From NCBI GenBank assembly GCA_905147135.1, contig LR990050.1:4972501-5036500 (forward strand): DNA of 64,000 bases, written 5' to 3'. Made by a program: the position numbers and the translations under genes. Below are positions 24,714 through 35,794 of this stretch, piece by piece; positions within the stretch are counted from its first letter, which is position 1; each line of letters starts with the position of its first letter. The notes below the pieces were generated by a model. That model did not search any database and was not told the origin of the DNA. It was given only the letters and a program-made list of their open reading frames with translations. The DNA is from Blastobasis lacticolella. Lineage: Eukaryota > Arthropoda > Insecta > Lepidoptera > Blastobasidae.

Positions 24714-25589
24714 TGCACAAGCATCCAATTCATAAATGATCGCTACAGATGTAGATCGAGGCAAAATCAGTCAGAGATGATTTGATGGTCCCCGTGGTAA
24801 GTAAGAGGTTATACGGTCAATCCGGTCCCAGTTTCATCGACACGGTTCTTAGCTTTGAACCACTCGGTTGAAAAGTTTGGGAAATATTTGTGTCAGGGAT
24901 TTTCGATGTCAGTCGCCTAAGTTAGGTTATTTACATACTTTAAACTGTTTCTGCCAAACAAAGAAACGCCTTTTGTGGCAAAACATTTTGGTTAGATAGA
25001 CAGAGTACCACCAAATTGTGAATAGTGACCAGGTTGGTGGTGGCTTGGTGGATTTCATTACTTACCTTCTACAGTAAGGAATAAATACGGTGATGAAGAA
25101 AGCTATCGACACTGTGATGTTGTACAGCACCCTGTACGACTTCACGTACCACGGCAGCTTGATTGTGTGATCTGCAACATTTGGCACAGTAACAAGTTAA
25201 AAACTGAGTAATTTCAAATGCAAATTAGTAAAACATACATAAAACATTTTCAATGACAACAACGCTCAACGTTCTCATACAGGTTCAATATAACTAATTT
25301 CTTAACCTATTTTATTAAAAAGAAAAACATCGTTATTAGCGTAGGTACTAACAGATTCATGGAGGTCAGATGGGATAGTAATTACTGATCGACAAATCCT
25401 GAACACGGTCAAGGCAGACCCCGGGTCCTCGTTATGACCAAGCTCACTCACTACTAAGATCATGGCTCTGCACATGCGGGGTAAAGGACTCTATAGGATA
25501 CATGATTAAGGGCAACCGATCTACTTCTAAATCTCAGTGAAACATGGCTCAACAGATCAGTGTCTATTTTAGAATTCATAAGTATATGT

Positions 25590-26200
25590 AAAACTATAAA
25601 AACACTATTACTGCTCTAGAGAAGTAATTTTAAATCATTTTAGGCGACCAAGAAACTAAAGTTCGGCATCAAATATCACTCCTCCCCAGGTCCTTAACAA
25701 GATTAAGCGCTGCAGATTTATTGAGTTACTTTGAGTTTATAGCGTACGGACATGAAAGCAGCAGATTTTTTTTGTAAAAGTGATACCGATTCATTTATTC
25801 ACATTGATTGTCATAATATTATAAGTTGAACACCAATTAAAAAGAGCCTTACTGTAGCAGTTACTTCAATGTTCCAAAGAATCAATTCGACGGAAGATTG
25901 TTATATCGTCCGCATCCGCTAAACATTTACTAAAAAGTAGGTAGTCCAGTAGGTTGTTTATTTAATATTTAAAAAGAATGGCCCTAAATTGGAGCCTCAA
26001 GGGACGCCAGATCTCGCTTCAAATGGTATAGATTCATGATTGTCACCAAATGACTCTGATTACCCAAATATGACTCCAACTATCTCAAGAGCGAGCCAAG
26101 ATGCAAAGCTTTGATGCAAAGAATCAAATGCTATGTTCCTCTTAATTTGTATTGAAGTAGTCTAGAATTTTTTTTAAAGTTAAAGAGTTACAAATATCTA
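25590..26200 (-). mobile_element. Decayed reverse transcriptase fragment, unit 4 (longest version)
   Basis: Counterpart of 1138-1735 but extended. The minus strand at about 25970-26010 still shows GVP, a lost residue, then GSNLGP, the motif upstream of YADD. About 240 bp present here are missing from units 1-3. It lies in intron 1 of copy D. Confidence 0.6.
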
Positions 26201-26629
26201 CCAAATCGCGTAGTCTACTAGATTAGCCCCGAACATGACTCAACTTTTTTTATATACCTAACAACTTGCCAGGCATTTGATAGCCATCGCACCTGGTGGT
26301 GACGCTGTGGCCGAAAATGGAGGATGCTTGTCTAAGCCTTTGGAGTTATAGGATTGGACTTTTGATTTGTACATAGGTAGTTAATAGTAGGCACAGAATT
26401 GCACAGCACCACTTTCCATCAGGTGGCCTGCTTGCTTGTTTGTGTAAACCGTGTGCATCAACAAAAGTTTGATTTTCCTAATCCAATAAATACCGGTTAA
26501 AAAGTATGATTTTGTAAAGCATGTCATTATCAAGACTGCATTTCTTTTTCCCGACACCAATACTAATACGACCTGTATCCAAGACATGACTATTTTAACC
26601 GACTTCAAAAAAGGAGGAAGTCTGCCTAA

Positions 26630-26695
26630 TTCTTGGTCATGGTCAAGATGGACGACCGGCCCTCAGACGCTAGCACAACCGGGATATTGACGCCA
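26630..26695 (+). mobile_element. SINE 3' end fragment
   Basis: TTGGTCATGGTCAAG followed by AACCGGGATATTGACGCCAAG matches the SINE body end in plus orientation, next to exon 1 of copy D. Confidence 0.4.
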
Positions 26696-27309
26696 AGATG
26701 ATAATTACAACAGACTAAATGTGGGAATGAGAGGTATACACACATCTTGGAAAAAAAAAAAAAATATGTATATTCCAACTTACCTATTAGCCCTTCACTC
26801 TTGTGCCCCATCCAAGACACGGCGACTGCGAAACCCGACGTCAGCGTCACCATAATAACTCCCCAATTCGTCATGTAAATGAAATGGAAACCGAAGTTGT
26901 ACGTCTTGCCAGTCCAGACCATGGAATACACGAGGATCGCGAGACTGAAGAGGAACACCAGAACACGGAAGCACTGCAACGGGACTGTGGAATGGCTCGT
27001 CGTTGGGTCTGCCATCACGCAGGACACGACCAGCCTTACCGATAAATTGCTGTAAATAAACTCTGTTATCTATGTATTCTTCTCTGTATCGCAATATGAT
27101 GACAGTTATCACCTTCTAATCGAGTGAAAAATTATTATGTCGTCGATAAATCGATTACCTTATCTCTTATTATATGATCTAGTAACCTCCCATACCTGAG
27201 GTGCCCACTGCCACAGAGAGACGACTATTGTGTGATAGGAAATTTAGGTTTTTGTGTAGGAAGTTTATTAAAATTAGATTTTCAAATATATTGATAACAT
27301 TAAAAGAGG

Positions 27310-27570
27310 ATTTAATATAAATAACTAGATTTCCGCCCGCGGCTCCCTCCGCGTGAACTATTTTTTTTTCACTGCCTACACGGACACAGAGGCACACGGA
27401 CGGACGGTCCACCTGATGGAAAGCAGCTACCGTCGTCCAGGACATCTGCAACCGCGAGCAGATGTGGCCTTTGAGGTCCCTGTAGACACGCCTTTTAAGG
27501 AAGTTAGAGTGCAACGGAAAGACTTTGGGAGCTCACTCCACAAACTTGCACTAACTATTGTAACTATTAT
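27310..27570 (-). mobile_element. Non-LTR 3' end fragment beside a Helitron-like end
   Basis: Minus-strand SLWSELPKSF resembles the WNELP region of non-LTR ORF2 ends, and GGACGGTCCACCTGATGGA at about 27400 is the matching 3' tail. At about 27325-27355 the plus strand reads CTAGATTTCCGCCCGCGGCT, a Helitron-like end. Confidence 0.45.
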
Positions 27571-27659
27571 AGCAGGTAGATCTCTATATCTTGGGAGCTT
27601 GCGAGTGGAGGAGAATAAAAAGCAATCTATGTCCATTCTCAGGTGCTAAACTATCTCTA

Positions 27660-27800
27660 TTTCGACTTTTTTTTTATGCCTTTCGGTAGGCAAACAGGCA
27701 AGCGGGTCACCTGATGGAAAGTGGTCGCCACTGCCTTTAGACATTAACAACACCAAGAGTATCGCCAATGCGTTGCCCACCTCTATAACACGTTACTCTG
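27660..27800 (-). mobile_element. Non-LTR 3' tail fragment
   Basis: It contains AGGCAAACAGGCAAGCGGG, CACCTGATGGAAAGTGG and GTATCGCCAATGCGTTGC, the reverse of the tail at 22500-22620. Confidence 0.55.
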
Positions 27801-28269
27801 ACAGCAAAAAGATACATTGCAAAGGCGGGCTTATCCCACAATGGGATTTCTTACAGCTAACCTTAGATAAGATTAAACCTATAAAAATACACATATATAA
27901 ATAACTATGCCTACACTATACAATAATAAATACTATAAATATATATTTATTATATAACAAATAATGTTCTATTCATAGCCGAGGAGGTGTTTTTTCACAA
28001 GTTCCTTGAAGGAACATAACGTGCGAGCATTCTGAACGTCTTCCGGAGGTGCTCTAGATGTATGGAAAAAAATTTAGCTAGCTGCATTTGTAACTTTGTA
28101 ATGTGTTTACAGTATCAGAAAGCCCTCTTTTGCACGCATATTATGAGATGCAACTACAGACCCTACATTGCACGTGGTACGACATGTCTTGCCCGGTCTT
28201 TTTACCACTAAGGTGGCAAACAAGTGTACCGCCCCGCCTGACCGGAGTCACAAACTACTACAAATCCGT

Positions 28270-28590
28270 GTCATCTTGGCGTTAATGTCCCGGTTGTGCT
28301 CTCGAGAACGAGGGCCCGGGGTCCGCCTTGACCATGATCCAAGATTTGGCGATCAGGTAATCACAGTGAAGCGACTGCCATCTGACCTCCGTGACCCTGC
28401 TACCAGGGGAAACTGACCAGATTGGATAATGGTTACAAATTCAGTTCCCTGAATTTGCAGATTTCTTCACGATGTTTTCCCTCACCGTAAGAGCATCGTC
28501 GTCGGTTAGAAACTCAGAAAAGAGTCATTGGTTCATCGTCGCAGCGGGATTCGAACCGGGTACCTTTCGATTATGAGTCTATAAAAAAAT
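28270..28590 (-). mobile_element. tRNA-derived SINE, outside the array
   Basis: A full-length but diverged member of the array SINE family: tail side GGCGTTAATGTCCCGGTTG, body GGGCCCGGGGTCCGCC, and head with GCGGGATTCGAACCGGGTACC. The head is damaged after about 28570. Confidence 0.6.
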
Positions 28591-29580
28591 TAAATATAAT
28601 TGCTTGTATAGTAAAAAATTCGAAAATATATTTCTGTTTTAAGGAAGGATAAGGTAATCACATAAAAACTACTAAAACTACTACAAATCCATATGATGTT
28701 AAATCACTCTTAAATTCAAATCATAAATGTCTTACCTCACACATAGGTAACAGTTGCATGGACTGGAGCCACCTCCACATTAGATAGGCGTTGACATAAT
28801 CTCCACGTTTGTTAGGCTGGTTAAAAATACTCAACAGAAAATGCTGATGCCAAATTCTGGTTTACGTATAGAAGAGGATTTGCCTCCAGATTCTAACCGA
28901 AACCGATAGATGATGGAAAAATTTCGACAGAGCCTACGTACCTATAGTCAAATATTTCCTTAGCTACTAAATCGATTCCAATGAAACCGGCATTGGCGGC
29001 GTAGGAGCCTAGCATTTGCTTATTAGTCAGATCTACGTGATCTCACGCCTGTGTCCCACAGGTGGGGTAGGCAGAGACTGGACCGCTACTTTGCTCTGTC
29101 CTGACACAGCTCCCTAGACTTGCATATATCCACAACTTATTTCATACATCTCCTTTTATTCTTGCCACTCCGGACCCCAGCTAAAAAACGAAAACTGTTC
29201 TTATTTAAATTTAAAAAGGGTCATGCCCCTGAGACTGATTGAAAAGTCTCGGTAGCCGAATGGCACCCCGTTATTATTAGCATGTTATTGTCCAACGGTG
29301 GACGGTTATAAGCTGCGCATGCGCACGATGACAGCGCTACCGGTGCCCGGTGTCGAATATCATTCACCACGGGTGTAATTGCTACAAACCCGCCGTTTTC
29401 CACGAACTCACTGCTTGCACTTGCACTGCAAGCGTAATTGAATCCTACATTGCAGTCACGTACAGGCTGTAGGTTAGGTATAAAATGACACTATCGCTTC
29501 CCTTGGTAATGACACCCCGACTGCTTTGAAATGGAATGCCTTGAATCTAAAATTCCATATTTATATTTTTTTAAGTTGAA
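28591..29580. other. Intergenic stretch, no gene seen
   Basis: Mixed AT-rich DNA. A short TGTCCCACAGGTGGGGTAGG motif at about 29050 recurs at 40120 and looks like a retroelement tail. The 29221-29403 minus-strand frame shows no family resemblance. Confidence 0.35.
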
Positions 29581-29800
29581 AATCCTACTAATTTTATATA
29601 TGCGAATCGTTCTAAAGATGGATGAATGTTTGTTACTCTTTCACTACAAACTACTGAACGGACTTTGATGAAAAGCTCTTAGCCCAGGATAGCTATCATT
29701 TATACCGAATTTCAATATGGTTCTCGCGGGAACGGGTTTGAAACTTTATAACCAAATTTTACGAGGACGAAGTCGCGAACAAAAGCTTGTAAAAGGTTTA
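29580..29800 (-). mobile_element. Helitron-like element
   Basis: It contains AATCCTACTAATTTTATA, TGTTTGTTACTCTTTCAC, CTGAACGGACTTTGATGAAA and GGTTCTCGCGGGAAC, ending ACGAAGTCGCGAACAAAAGC. It shares its consensus with 38040-38250. Confidence 0.5.
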
Positions 29801-30497
29801 CTCTGTCAGTTAGGTTAGTCCACAGACTGACTCGGGATGGGTCTCCGACTAAGTTTACATATCTAGCCTAATATTTCCCAGATTACTGAATGGATTTTGA
29901 TGAAACAAAGCTATGGACTATCTCGATGAAACTGGTTTTTAACCACATACGAAAAAAGAGGGATGTTAGGTTAAGTTAGTTTGATGAATTTACGAATGAA
30001 TTTATGATGAATTTATCTGTCTGTGGCATCGTAGCTCTCAACGGATGGACCGACTGCGATGCAATTTTCTTTGTTTGAAAGCCAGTTTAATCGAGATGTT
30101 TCAAGTTTTTTAAATGTGTTATTGGACCAAATAAAGATATGTCTATGTCTAGAAGCTTTGTTTAATTAAAACCGTATCAGATACAGGGCTTTCGGGCGTT
30201 TTCCGGTCGGTTACGTCGTCAAATAAAGAAAACCACATCGATTTTGCATAGGGGTTGAAAGTGCTGACAATTCAGAAAATGGGGAAAATTCAAATATTTT
30301 TCTCAAATACAGTCTAGATTGAAATCAATTATGAAAGCTCAAGTTAAATGCAGTACATGTTATGTACATGGAAATGTTATTTTAGCACTTGATGATTTGA
30401 GCACTGAGGACTATTTCCACGGCTAGCTGTGTTTATCTTTACCCCCCATGAAGAGGTGAAAAGGAAATCTCGGTTGCGGTCAAACGCAAGAGAGCAG

Positions 30498-30501
<4 letters not shown>

Positions 30502-30568
<67 letters not shown>
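30502..30568. repeat. (TA)n microsatellite
   Basis: About 33 uninterrupted TA dinucleotides. It lies just before a Helitron-like fragment. Confidence 0.95.
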
Positions 30569-30569
<1 letters not shown>

Positions 30570-30930
30570 TATTATAAAACTGTAAATAAGCCGTGTCTGT
30601 GACATTGGAGATATTTAAAAAAAATAAACAATGAATTGGAATTTATGTCTGTCTGTCTGTTTGTTTGCCTGTTCGCGTATGCTCAAAAACTACTGAACGG
30701 ATTTTGTTACGATTTTGATAATTTGTTAGCTTGAAGTCCTGGATATAATCAGAGCCATGTTTAATCTAATTCGGGTAGGTAGAACCAGAAATACAACTTG
30801 ACCTCCCCGTGGTACTATTAACATTCAAACAATACGATCGATAGTCATTTAAAATGAGAATGCGGGCAAAAGCTATACTGTTATATAAAAGATTTCCACG
30901 CGGACGAAATCGCGGGCAAATGCTAGTAAT
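30569..30930 (-). mobile_element. Helitron-like element, composite
   Basis: Begins after the TA run with ACTATTATAAAACTGTAAAT, includes CTACTGAACGGATTTTG, and ends twice: GCGGGCAAAAGCTATACTG and then GAAATCGCGGGCAAATGCTAG. The two ends suggest nested or tandem insertions. Confidence 0.5.
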
Positions 30931-31447
30931 GGACAAAGTAGTGCTGAGATAGACCTATGTCCACGGGGACGAAGTCGCAAGTACAGCTAGTAGTACAGTC
31001 AGCTGCACAATGAACGGACTCCTTATAGTATAAATACAATAAATAAATACGGTGTTAAGGCAGTCTAAAACATTTTTAAGAACATAAAACAAAATTAAAA
31101 ACTTGTTCGCTTGATTTTCCAGTGAGCAGCTGTCTTCTTCGGTAAATAAAACAATGTGGGACATCCAGGTCGAGACTTCCACTACGTCACATCACACGTT
31201 GTGCTCTAGGACCACGTGACTGTGAGGTAATGGCCATTTCAAACCTGAACTTCTTCTTTCTTCATTATGCTTCTTCAGTTTCTTCAATAATTTCAAAGCT
31301 TGTTTTTATAAACATTGTGCACTTTACAGTACAGTAGTTTGATTGATTAGCATTTTCAAGAAATAAATTCCGCCCAACCGGGTCCGTATTGTATTGGGTC
31401 CTTACCTATGAGATTGGCGTTTTTTTCGCAAGTGTATTTGCTTAATA

Positions 31448-31649
31448 AAGGCCTTGCCACATACAAAGCTCGGCGCGAGCGCGGCGCGTTATTTGCTAGG
31501 CAACCATCGCGCGGCGCGATGGTTGCCTAGCAAATAACGCGCCGCGCGATGGTTGCCTAGCAACTATCGCGCCGCGCGGTGGTTGCCTAGCAAATATCGC
31601 ACCGCGCTCACGCCGCGCTCGCGCCGAGCTTTGTATGTGGCAAGGCCTT
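31448..31649. mobile_element. CG-rich foldback element with 39-bp perfect terminal inverted repeats
   Basis: Bases 31448-31486 are exactly complementary to 31611-31649. Inside, 31486-31512 and 31514-31540 form a 27-bp perfect palindrome around one central base. A 30-bp unit containing GGTTGCCTAGCAA is repeated head to tail at 31511-31540, 31541-31570 and 31571-31600, with one inverted copy at 31483-31512. The element is far richer in CpG than its AT-rich flanks. No coding capacity and no clear target-site duplication are seen (left flank TTAATA, right flank AAATAT). It is probably a non-autonomous DNA transposon or foldback element. Confidence 0.8.
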
Positions 31650-32309
31650 AAATATTTGATTTTTGTAAATTTTGGCTCTTTAACTAGGTGTCATTTTATG
31701 AAGACGGTAGTTATCACAATTAAATGGAATGCACCAGTTAGCTTAATGTTGTCTGATTATATCTACAAAGCTTCATTGTAATCGCATTTACTATTCGCGA
31801 GAAATTGAAAAAATTGCATAAATAAAAATTACAGTTTCCGTGATTTTTGCCATACAAAACGCCAATTTCATAGGTAAGGACCTAAGCTATACATAACAAT
31901 GTTACTGTATCATCTTTATAGAAGCAAATAAGTATGAATATGAATAGAAATCGGTAACCTAACCGGATATATTATGTGCTGGTGTGGGACGCTTCCTGTG
32001 TCGATACTTTGGTACCGACCCTTGTAGAGATGTAGCCTCCACCGCTTCGGGCTTGGCAGTATAAGGTTAATTAGAGAACTTTTCGAAAAGTTAAGGAGCG
32101 GAAGACTGACTCCTTCCTCGGGCAAATAATATACAAAGAGGCAAAGCAGCCAGCTTTGGTAGGGGTAATATATTTTATGACTTGTTTTTATTATATTTTA
32201 TAAACAGTGGCAGAAGTCGTGAAGTCAAAAGGACCGACCGCGAAGGTGAAGGTACACAAAATGAAGAAAAAATGTAATATAATGGGTGGAAAAGTGAAAA
32301 ATATATTTC

Positions 32310-32440
32310 TACCGCCGACATTGTTGTGTTCCGGTTTAAAGGATAAGGTAGCCAGCTTAAATACAGGCAAGAGGCGTTTCACCTTAGTCCTCATACTGAC
32401 AACGCACTTGCGATTCTGCATTGTTGCCTGCAAAAATCGT
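32310..32440 (+). mobile_element. CR1-like LINE 3' fragment
   Basis: TTGTTGTGTTCCGGTTTAAA, then GTAGCCAGC and ATACAGGCAAGAGGCG, resemble the widespread lepidopteran CR1-like 3' region as remembered. It explains part of the open frame at 32207-32479. Confidence 0.4.
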
Positions 32441-32619
32441 AGATGTTATGGGCGACACTTACCGCTTAAAATTAGGTAGTCTTCTCGTTTGTCACTACGG
32501 AGCATAAAAAAATGCAGTATTTTTTGTATGAAGCTACGTATCGCGTCGACGGGGATAAAAAGATTACAGGCGTAGCAGACCTACGAAGACGAGCACAAGA
32601 TAAAATATAACTTTTACGT

Positions 32620-32780
32620 ATTATAAAACAAAGTTCCACGCCGCCTCTGTGTGTTCGCGTTAAACTTTAAACTACTGGATGAATTTTCATGCGGATTTCA
32701 CCAATAGACAGCGATTCACGAGAAAGGTTTAGGTGTATAATTTGTCAAGGTGGTACTACCCGTGGAGAGCTTGGGCAGAT
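32620..32780 (+). mobile_element. Dispersed repeat fragment (family shared with 50440)
   Basis: ATAAAACAAAGTTCCACGCC, then CCAATAGACAGCGATTCACG, match 50440-50590 (ATAAAATAAAGTCCCACGCC and CAATAGACAGAAGCGATTC). Probably a Helitron-like subfamily. Confidence 0.5.
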
Positions 32781-33714
32781 CATTTTTTAATAATTTAATT
32801 AGAATTTTGGCGAAATCTAACCCGCATGTGTTATGTGTGTTGGCCCTTGATTGTTTTGAAAGCTATTCTAAGAACAGAGTTGGGAGAATGTGAACAAATT
32901 ATTATTAAAGTAGGTATTCTGTAGGAAGATTAACTCGAAGAAATCTTTAAGCGCATTTTTATGTTTATGTTTTGCATATTTTTGTATGTTCATTAGAGAA
33001 TTGTTTTACATAGTGTCGTAGTTACAAATATATTGTTAAAAAGAGTACCAATGTATACTTGCACAGTAGGTAGAACTCTTCGTTATATTTATTATGACTA
33101 TAATTAAACTATTATGAGTGTAAATAGATTATGAGTTTAAAATTAGTATAATTTTAAAACAATATAGAATTTAATAAACTTCCGAATACACTCTACTCGT
33201 AATTAGACTGTGTATTACTTGATCTCTTTTTTATTTTTATTTATTTATTTGCTTCCACAAAGTTATTACAGTATTAATGTAAATACAATATGGACCCGGT
33301 AGGGCTATTAGCGTTAAGTAAAATAAAAGACATTACGTAGAAGTGACCAAGATTTTAACAAGTTTATTAAGTATGTAATAGCATTAGCGGGTGTTATTGT
33401 GGGGCCACCACCATCCTCTGTTCCCAAGAAAACCTCACCTGCTCGTTGTCCCGCGGATGAGGCGCTGGCAAATGGACTTTTTCCTAACGATTTGGGAGGA
33501 TTAGAAGTTTGTCAAATCTAACAAAATGTAATTAAGCTCCGAAGCATTCACGCACTAAGCTCTACGGTTATTAGAAATGCATGGGAATTGCACAAACAGT
33601 AAAGTGCATACTAGTACGCGTGTTTCCTATGACACACAGAAATAGAAATATAAAGTAGGTATAATGTAATAAAATAAATATACTAAATAAAAAAAATTAA
33701 TTAATAACACTCAC

Positions 33715-33806
33715 ATAGCAATGTCCGGGTGGTCCGGCGGCGGCGCGGCGAGGGAGTGCGGCTGGCTGCGCAGGCGCAGCGCTCGCCTAAACGCTGACCA
33801 CGCATC
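33715..33806 (-). CDS. Candidate isolated coding exon, unassigned
   Basis: A GC-rich 92-bp block in AT-rich surroundings. The minus strand has an acceptor-like CCTCTGAG before 33806 and a strong donor GTGAGTG after 33715. The open phase between them reads DAWSAFRRALRLRSQPHSL and then AAPPPDHPDIA, which looks like protein rather than random translation. On the plus strand the same block could read from an ATG at about 33721 (MSGWSGGGAARECGW) to a GAG/GTACGG donor, so the strand is not settled. No neighbouring exon was found and the family is not recognised. Confidence 0.3.
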
Positions 33807-33815
33807 CTCAGAGGT

Positions 33816-34815
33816 ACGGAACTATGCTGGTAATGTTTATTTTATTATTTATTGATACATTTTTTTTGCAATCGTTTCTTTGATTCTAAATTTTTGTTTG
33901 ATTTTTTAGTAAAATCCTCTACCGCTTGGGCCGGAACTATAACCGTGGTTTCACGTGGTTGGTGGGTCCACAGGTAATTTCTACCCTTAGACCCAATGCG
34001 CTAGAGTGGGACTGTGGGTTATTAAAACAAAATCGCCTTCAAACCGTGGTCCCACACCGTCCAAACACCAAAAGGCTATAGTTACTATCGAATAGTTATG
34101 GCCCAGGAAAAACTCAGGAACCAATATGTGAAATTTTTTATTCTTTCACAGAGTAAGTGCTTGTACTTAACGTTACATACAGCGCGTTAATTTTTTTAAA
34201 GATCTTTACAACATATTACATTAAGTATGTTAAATAAAACAACCGAGAAGTAGCTGCTCATAGACCTACTTCACCATACCAGCTTATAGACTGAACTAAC
34301 CTTGCATTCAATAAGTCAGAATCACTAGACAAAACAAATTACAATGTATAAACTTTGATACAGAAAGGTAGCTGTACCTCTTGACATTATTGGCAATGAC
34401 TACCTTTTTATGAACGTATTAAGAACCAGCGACACACAATCAATTAAGTAATTCCTTTCTTCCTTTTCTTATTATATATAGGTATCGAAAATACACTTAT
34501 TTAACGTAAACACAATAAAATGTCAAACAGACCTAAGTATCACCTGATTTAACATAGAATGTAAAAAAAGAATTTCTATAAAATATACTATCCTATCCTG
34601 TAAAACAGTGGGTTAATGTAGGCTTATGATGAAGATGTAGGTGATAAAACAACCCATCGCTTTTTATCATTCCAAATTACAGATTAATGTGACAACGAAC
34701 TAAACAACGAAATAAAAATAAAGCTTTAGAATTCTGCCCGACCGAGAATTATAGACACAGGATTGAACTAGAATTACTTTTTAATTATAAATTCTGGTCT
34801 TACGGTGGAGGATAA
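33816..34815. other. Intergenic stretch, no gene seen
   Basis: AT-rich DNA without recognisable coding or repeat features. A GGTTTCACGTGGTTGGTGGG segment near 33950 faces a partly complementary stretch near 34020-34060, weakly suggesting an old inverted repeat. Confidence 0.3.
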
Positions 34816-34819
34816 CATC

Positions 34820-34995
34820 ATAATGAAACCTGCATATTCAGGTGACTGAAAGTGTAACCATAATCCATTCTGATTTGATTCCCATGGTAATAAGGTCACA
34901 GAGGTCAGATGGCAATCGCTCCACTGTAATTACCTTATCTACCATATCAAGGAGCCGTGAGAGCAAAATCTGGACATTAACGCCAAGATGATTTA
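34820..34995 (+). mobile_element. SINE fragment, plus orientation
   Basis: Plus strand AACCTGCATATTCAGGTGAC, GTCACAGAGGTCAGATGGC and TGGACATTAACGCCAAGATG match the body and tail of the array SINE. The tRNA head is missing. Confidence 0.6.
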
Positions 34996-35059
34996 TTTTT
35001 TATTATTATTATAAGTCCTGGACTACATACATTAGTGAAAATGAAAATTAAATTCTCAA

Positions 35060-35430
35060 AACGATGGTGACAAGTCTCAAGATGATACTACGAAACGGAT
35101 AAATTCTCTCTACGCATTAGGAAACTCCAAGACACTCGGCGAGCTATGCAAAGAGCTATTCTCGGAGATTCACAACGTTATAGGATCAGAAATAAAGATA
35201 TCCGTAGCAAATTAGGGACGCACAACTTAAGTTGCAATGAGCAGACCGCTTTCCGTGAGCGGAAAGCTTCTCGAGTGGCGGCGCGTACCGGAAATCGCAG
35301 TATGGGACGACCACTCACAATAGGAACGGACGGCCCTGTAAAGGTCGTGGTGAGTTGACGGATGCAAGAAGCCCAAAGTCCTTCCGGTGTGGAAGGCGTG
35401 ACCAGTAGTGGCCGTCCTGTCCTGCACTGT
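35060..35430 (+). mobile_element. RTE-like retrotransposon C-terminal fragment
   Basis: The plus-strand frame gives LQDTRRAMQRAILGDSQRY, then RIRNKDIRSK, and RTGNRSMGRPLTIGTDG, closely resembling the end of RTE ORF2 (family pattern AMLGVSLRD...IRNEEIR...GRPPTRW). It is degenerate, with stops further on. Confidence 0.65.
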
Positions 35431-35794
35431 GATGATGAGAAAGCCCTCGTCTGTAACCGTCCCCGAAGCTACAGCACGCAGCAAATACTGACTAGCTGTC
35501 AACATTTTGATTCTGAATGTATCTACTTGCCATCGATTATTAAATCGAGTTTGTCGCTTGAAAAGGTACGTACCTGTTCTTAATATATTTTTGACTTAGG
35601 AATATTGTATTGTTTGAGCACTGATTGTAGTTGCTCCCTACAGACCCAACTTTTTATTGCTTCTATTTAATAATCTGTTTGTGAATATTACATTACCTCT
35701 TCCCAAAGGTTGTCTGGAAGAGATTGCTTAAAAGGTGTAAGGCCGCCTTTGCGCGCATGCATATTAAGCTGATTCTTGTATATTCTTATATAAT

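Larger units (their letters stand above)
21354..27012 (-). pseudogene. Rolling stone-like copy D, decayed
   Basis: Exon positions on the minus strand are 21354..21534 (exon 4), 23181..23367 (exon 3), 25066..25171 (exon 2) and about 26784..27012 (exon 1). Exons 3 and 4 read open. Exon 2 is 106 nt where the other copies have 114, an 8-bp deletion that breaks the frame, and it also has Trp to Arg (KSYRVL). Exon 1 has lost about 133 bp covering the start codon and the first 30 or so codons; the break lies next to about 27001, where GGCTCGTC now joins GTTGGGTCTG. The remaining exon 1 frame stays open and has a chance Met upstream. A retroelement block sits between exons 2 and 3. It is best read as a pseudogene; expression of exons 3-4 from another start cannot be excluded. 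Confidence 0.8.
1..27178. repeat. Tandem array of ~8 kb units, each with one rolling-stone-like gene
   Basis: The landmark ACTTGCTCGTACGATTC occurs at 1, 8245 and 16292. Long blocks after each occurrence match nearly base for base, giving units 1-8244, 8245-16291 and 16292-about 24713. A fourth, more diverged partial unit runs to about 27178, where homology ends just upstream of the exon 1 of copy D. All units carry the same minus-strand exons in the same order, plus the same interleaved SINE, LINE and Helitron-like pieces. The spacing of matching exons is 7.4-8.2 kb and differs because of private insertions and deletions. The array extends past the left edge of the window. Confidence 0.95.

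Noticed and set aside
30502..30568. TA run as a functional AT-rich origin or promoter
   Set aside because: A pure dinucleotide microsatellite beside a transposon end; nothing else supports a function.
32207..32479. 90-codon Lys-rich plus-strand frame
   Set aside because: Half of it coincides with a CR1-like LINE tail at 32310-32440, and no conserved protein features are present.
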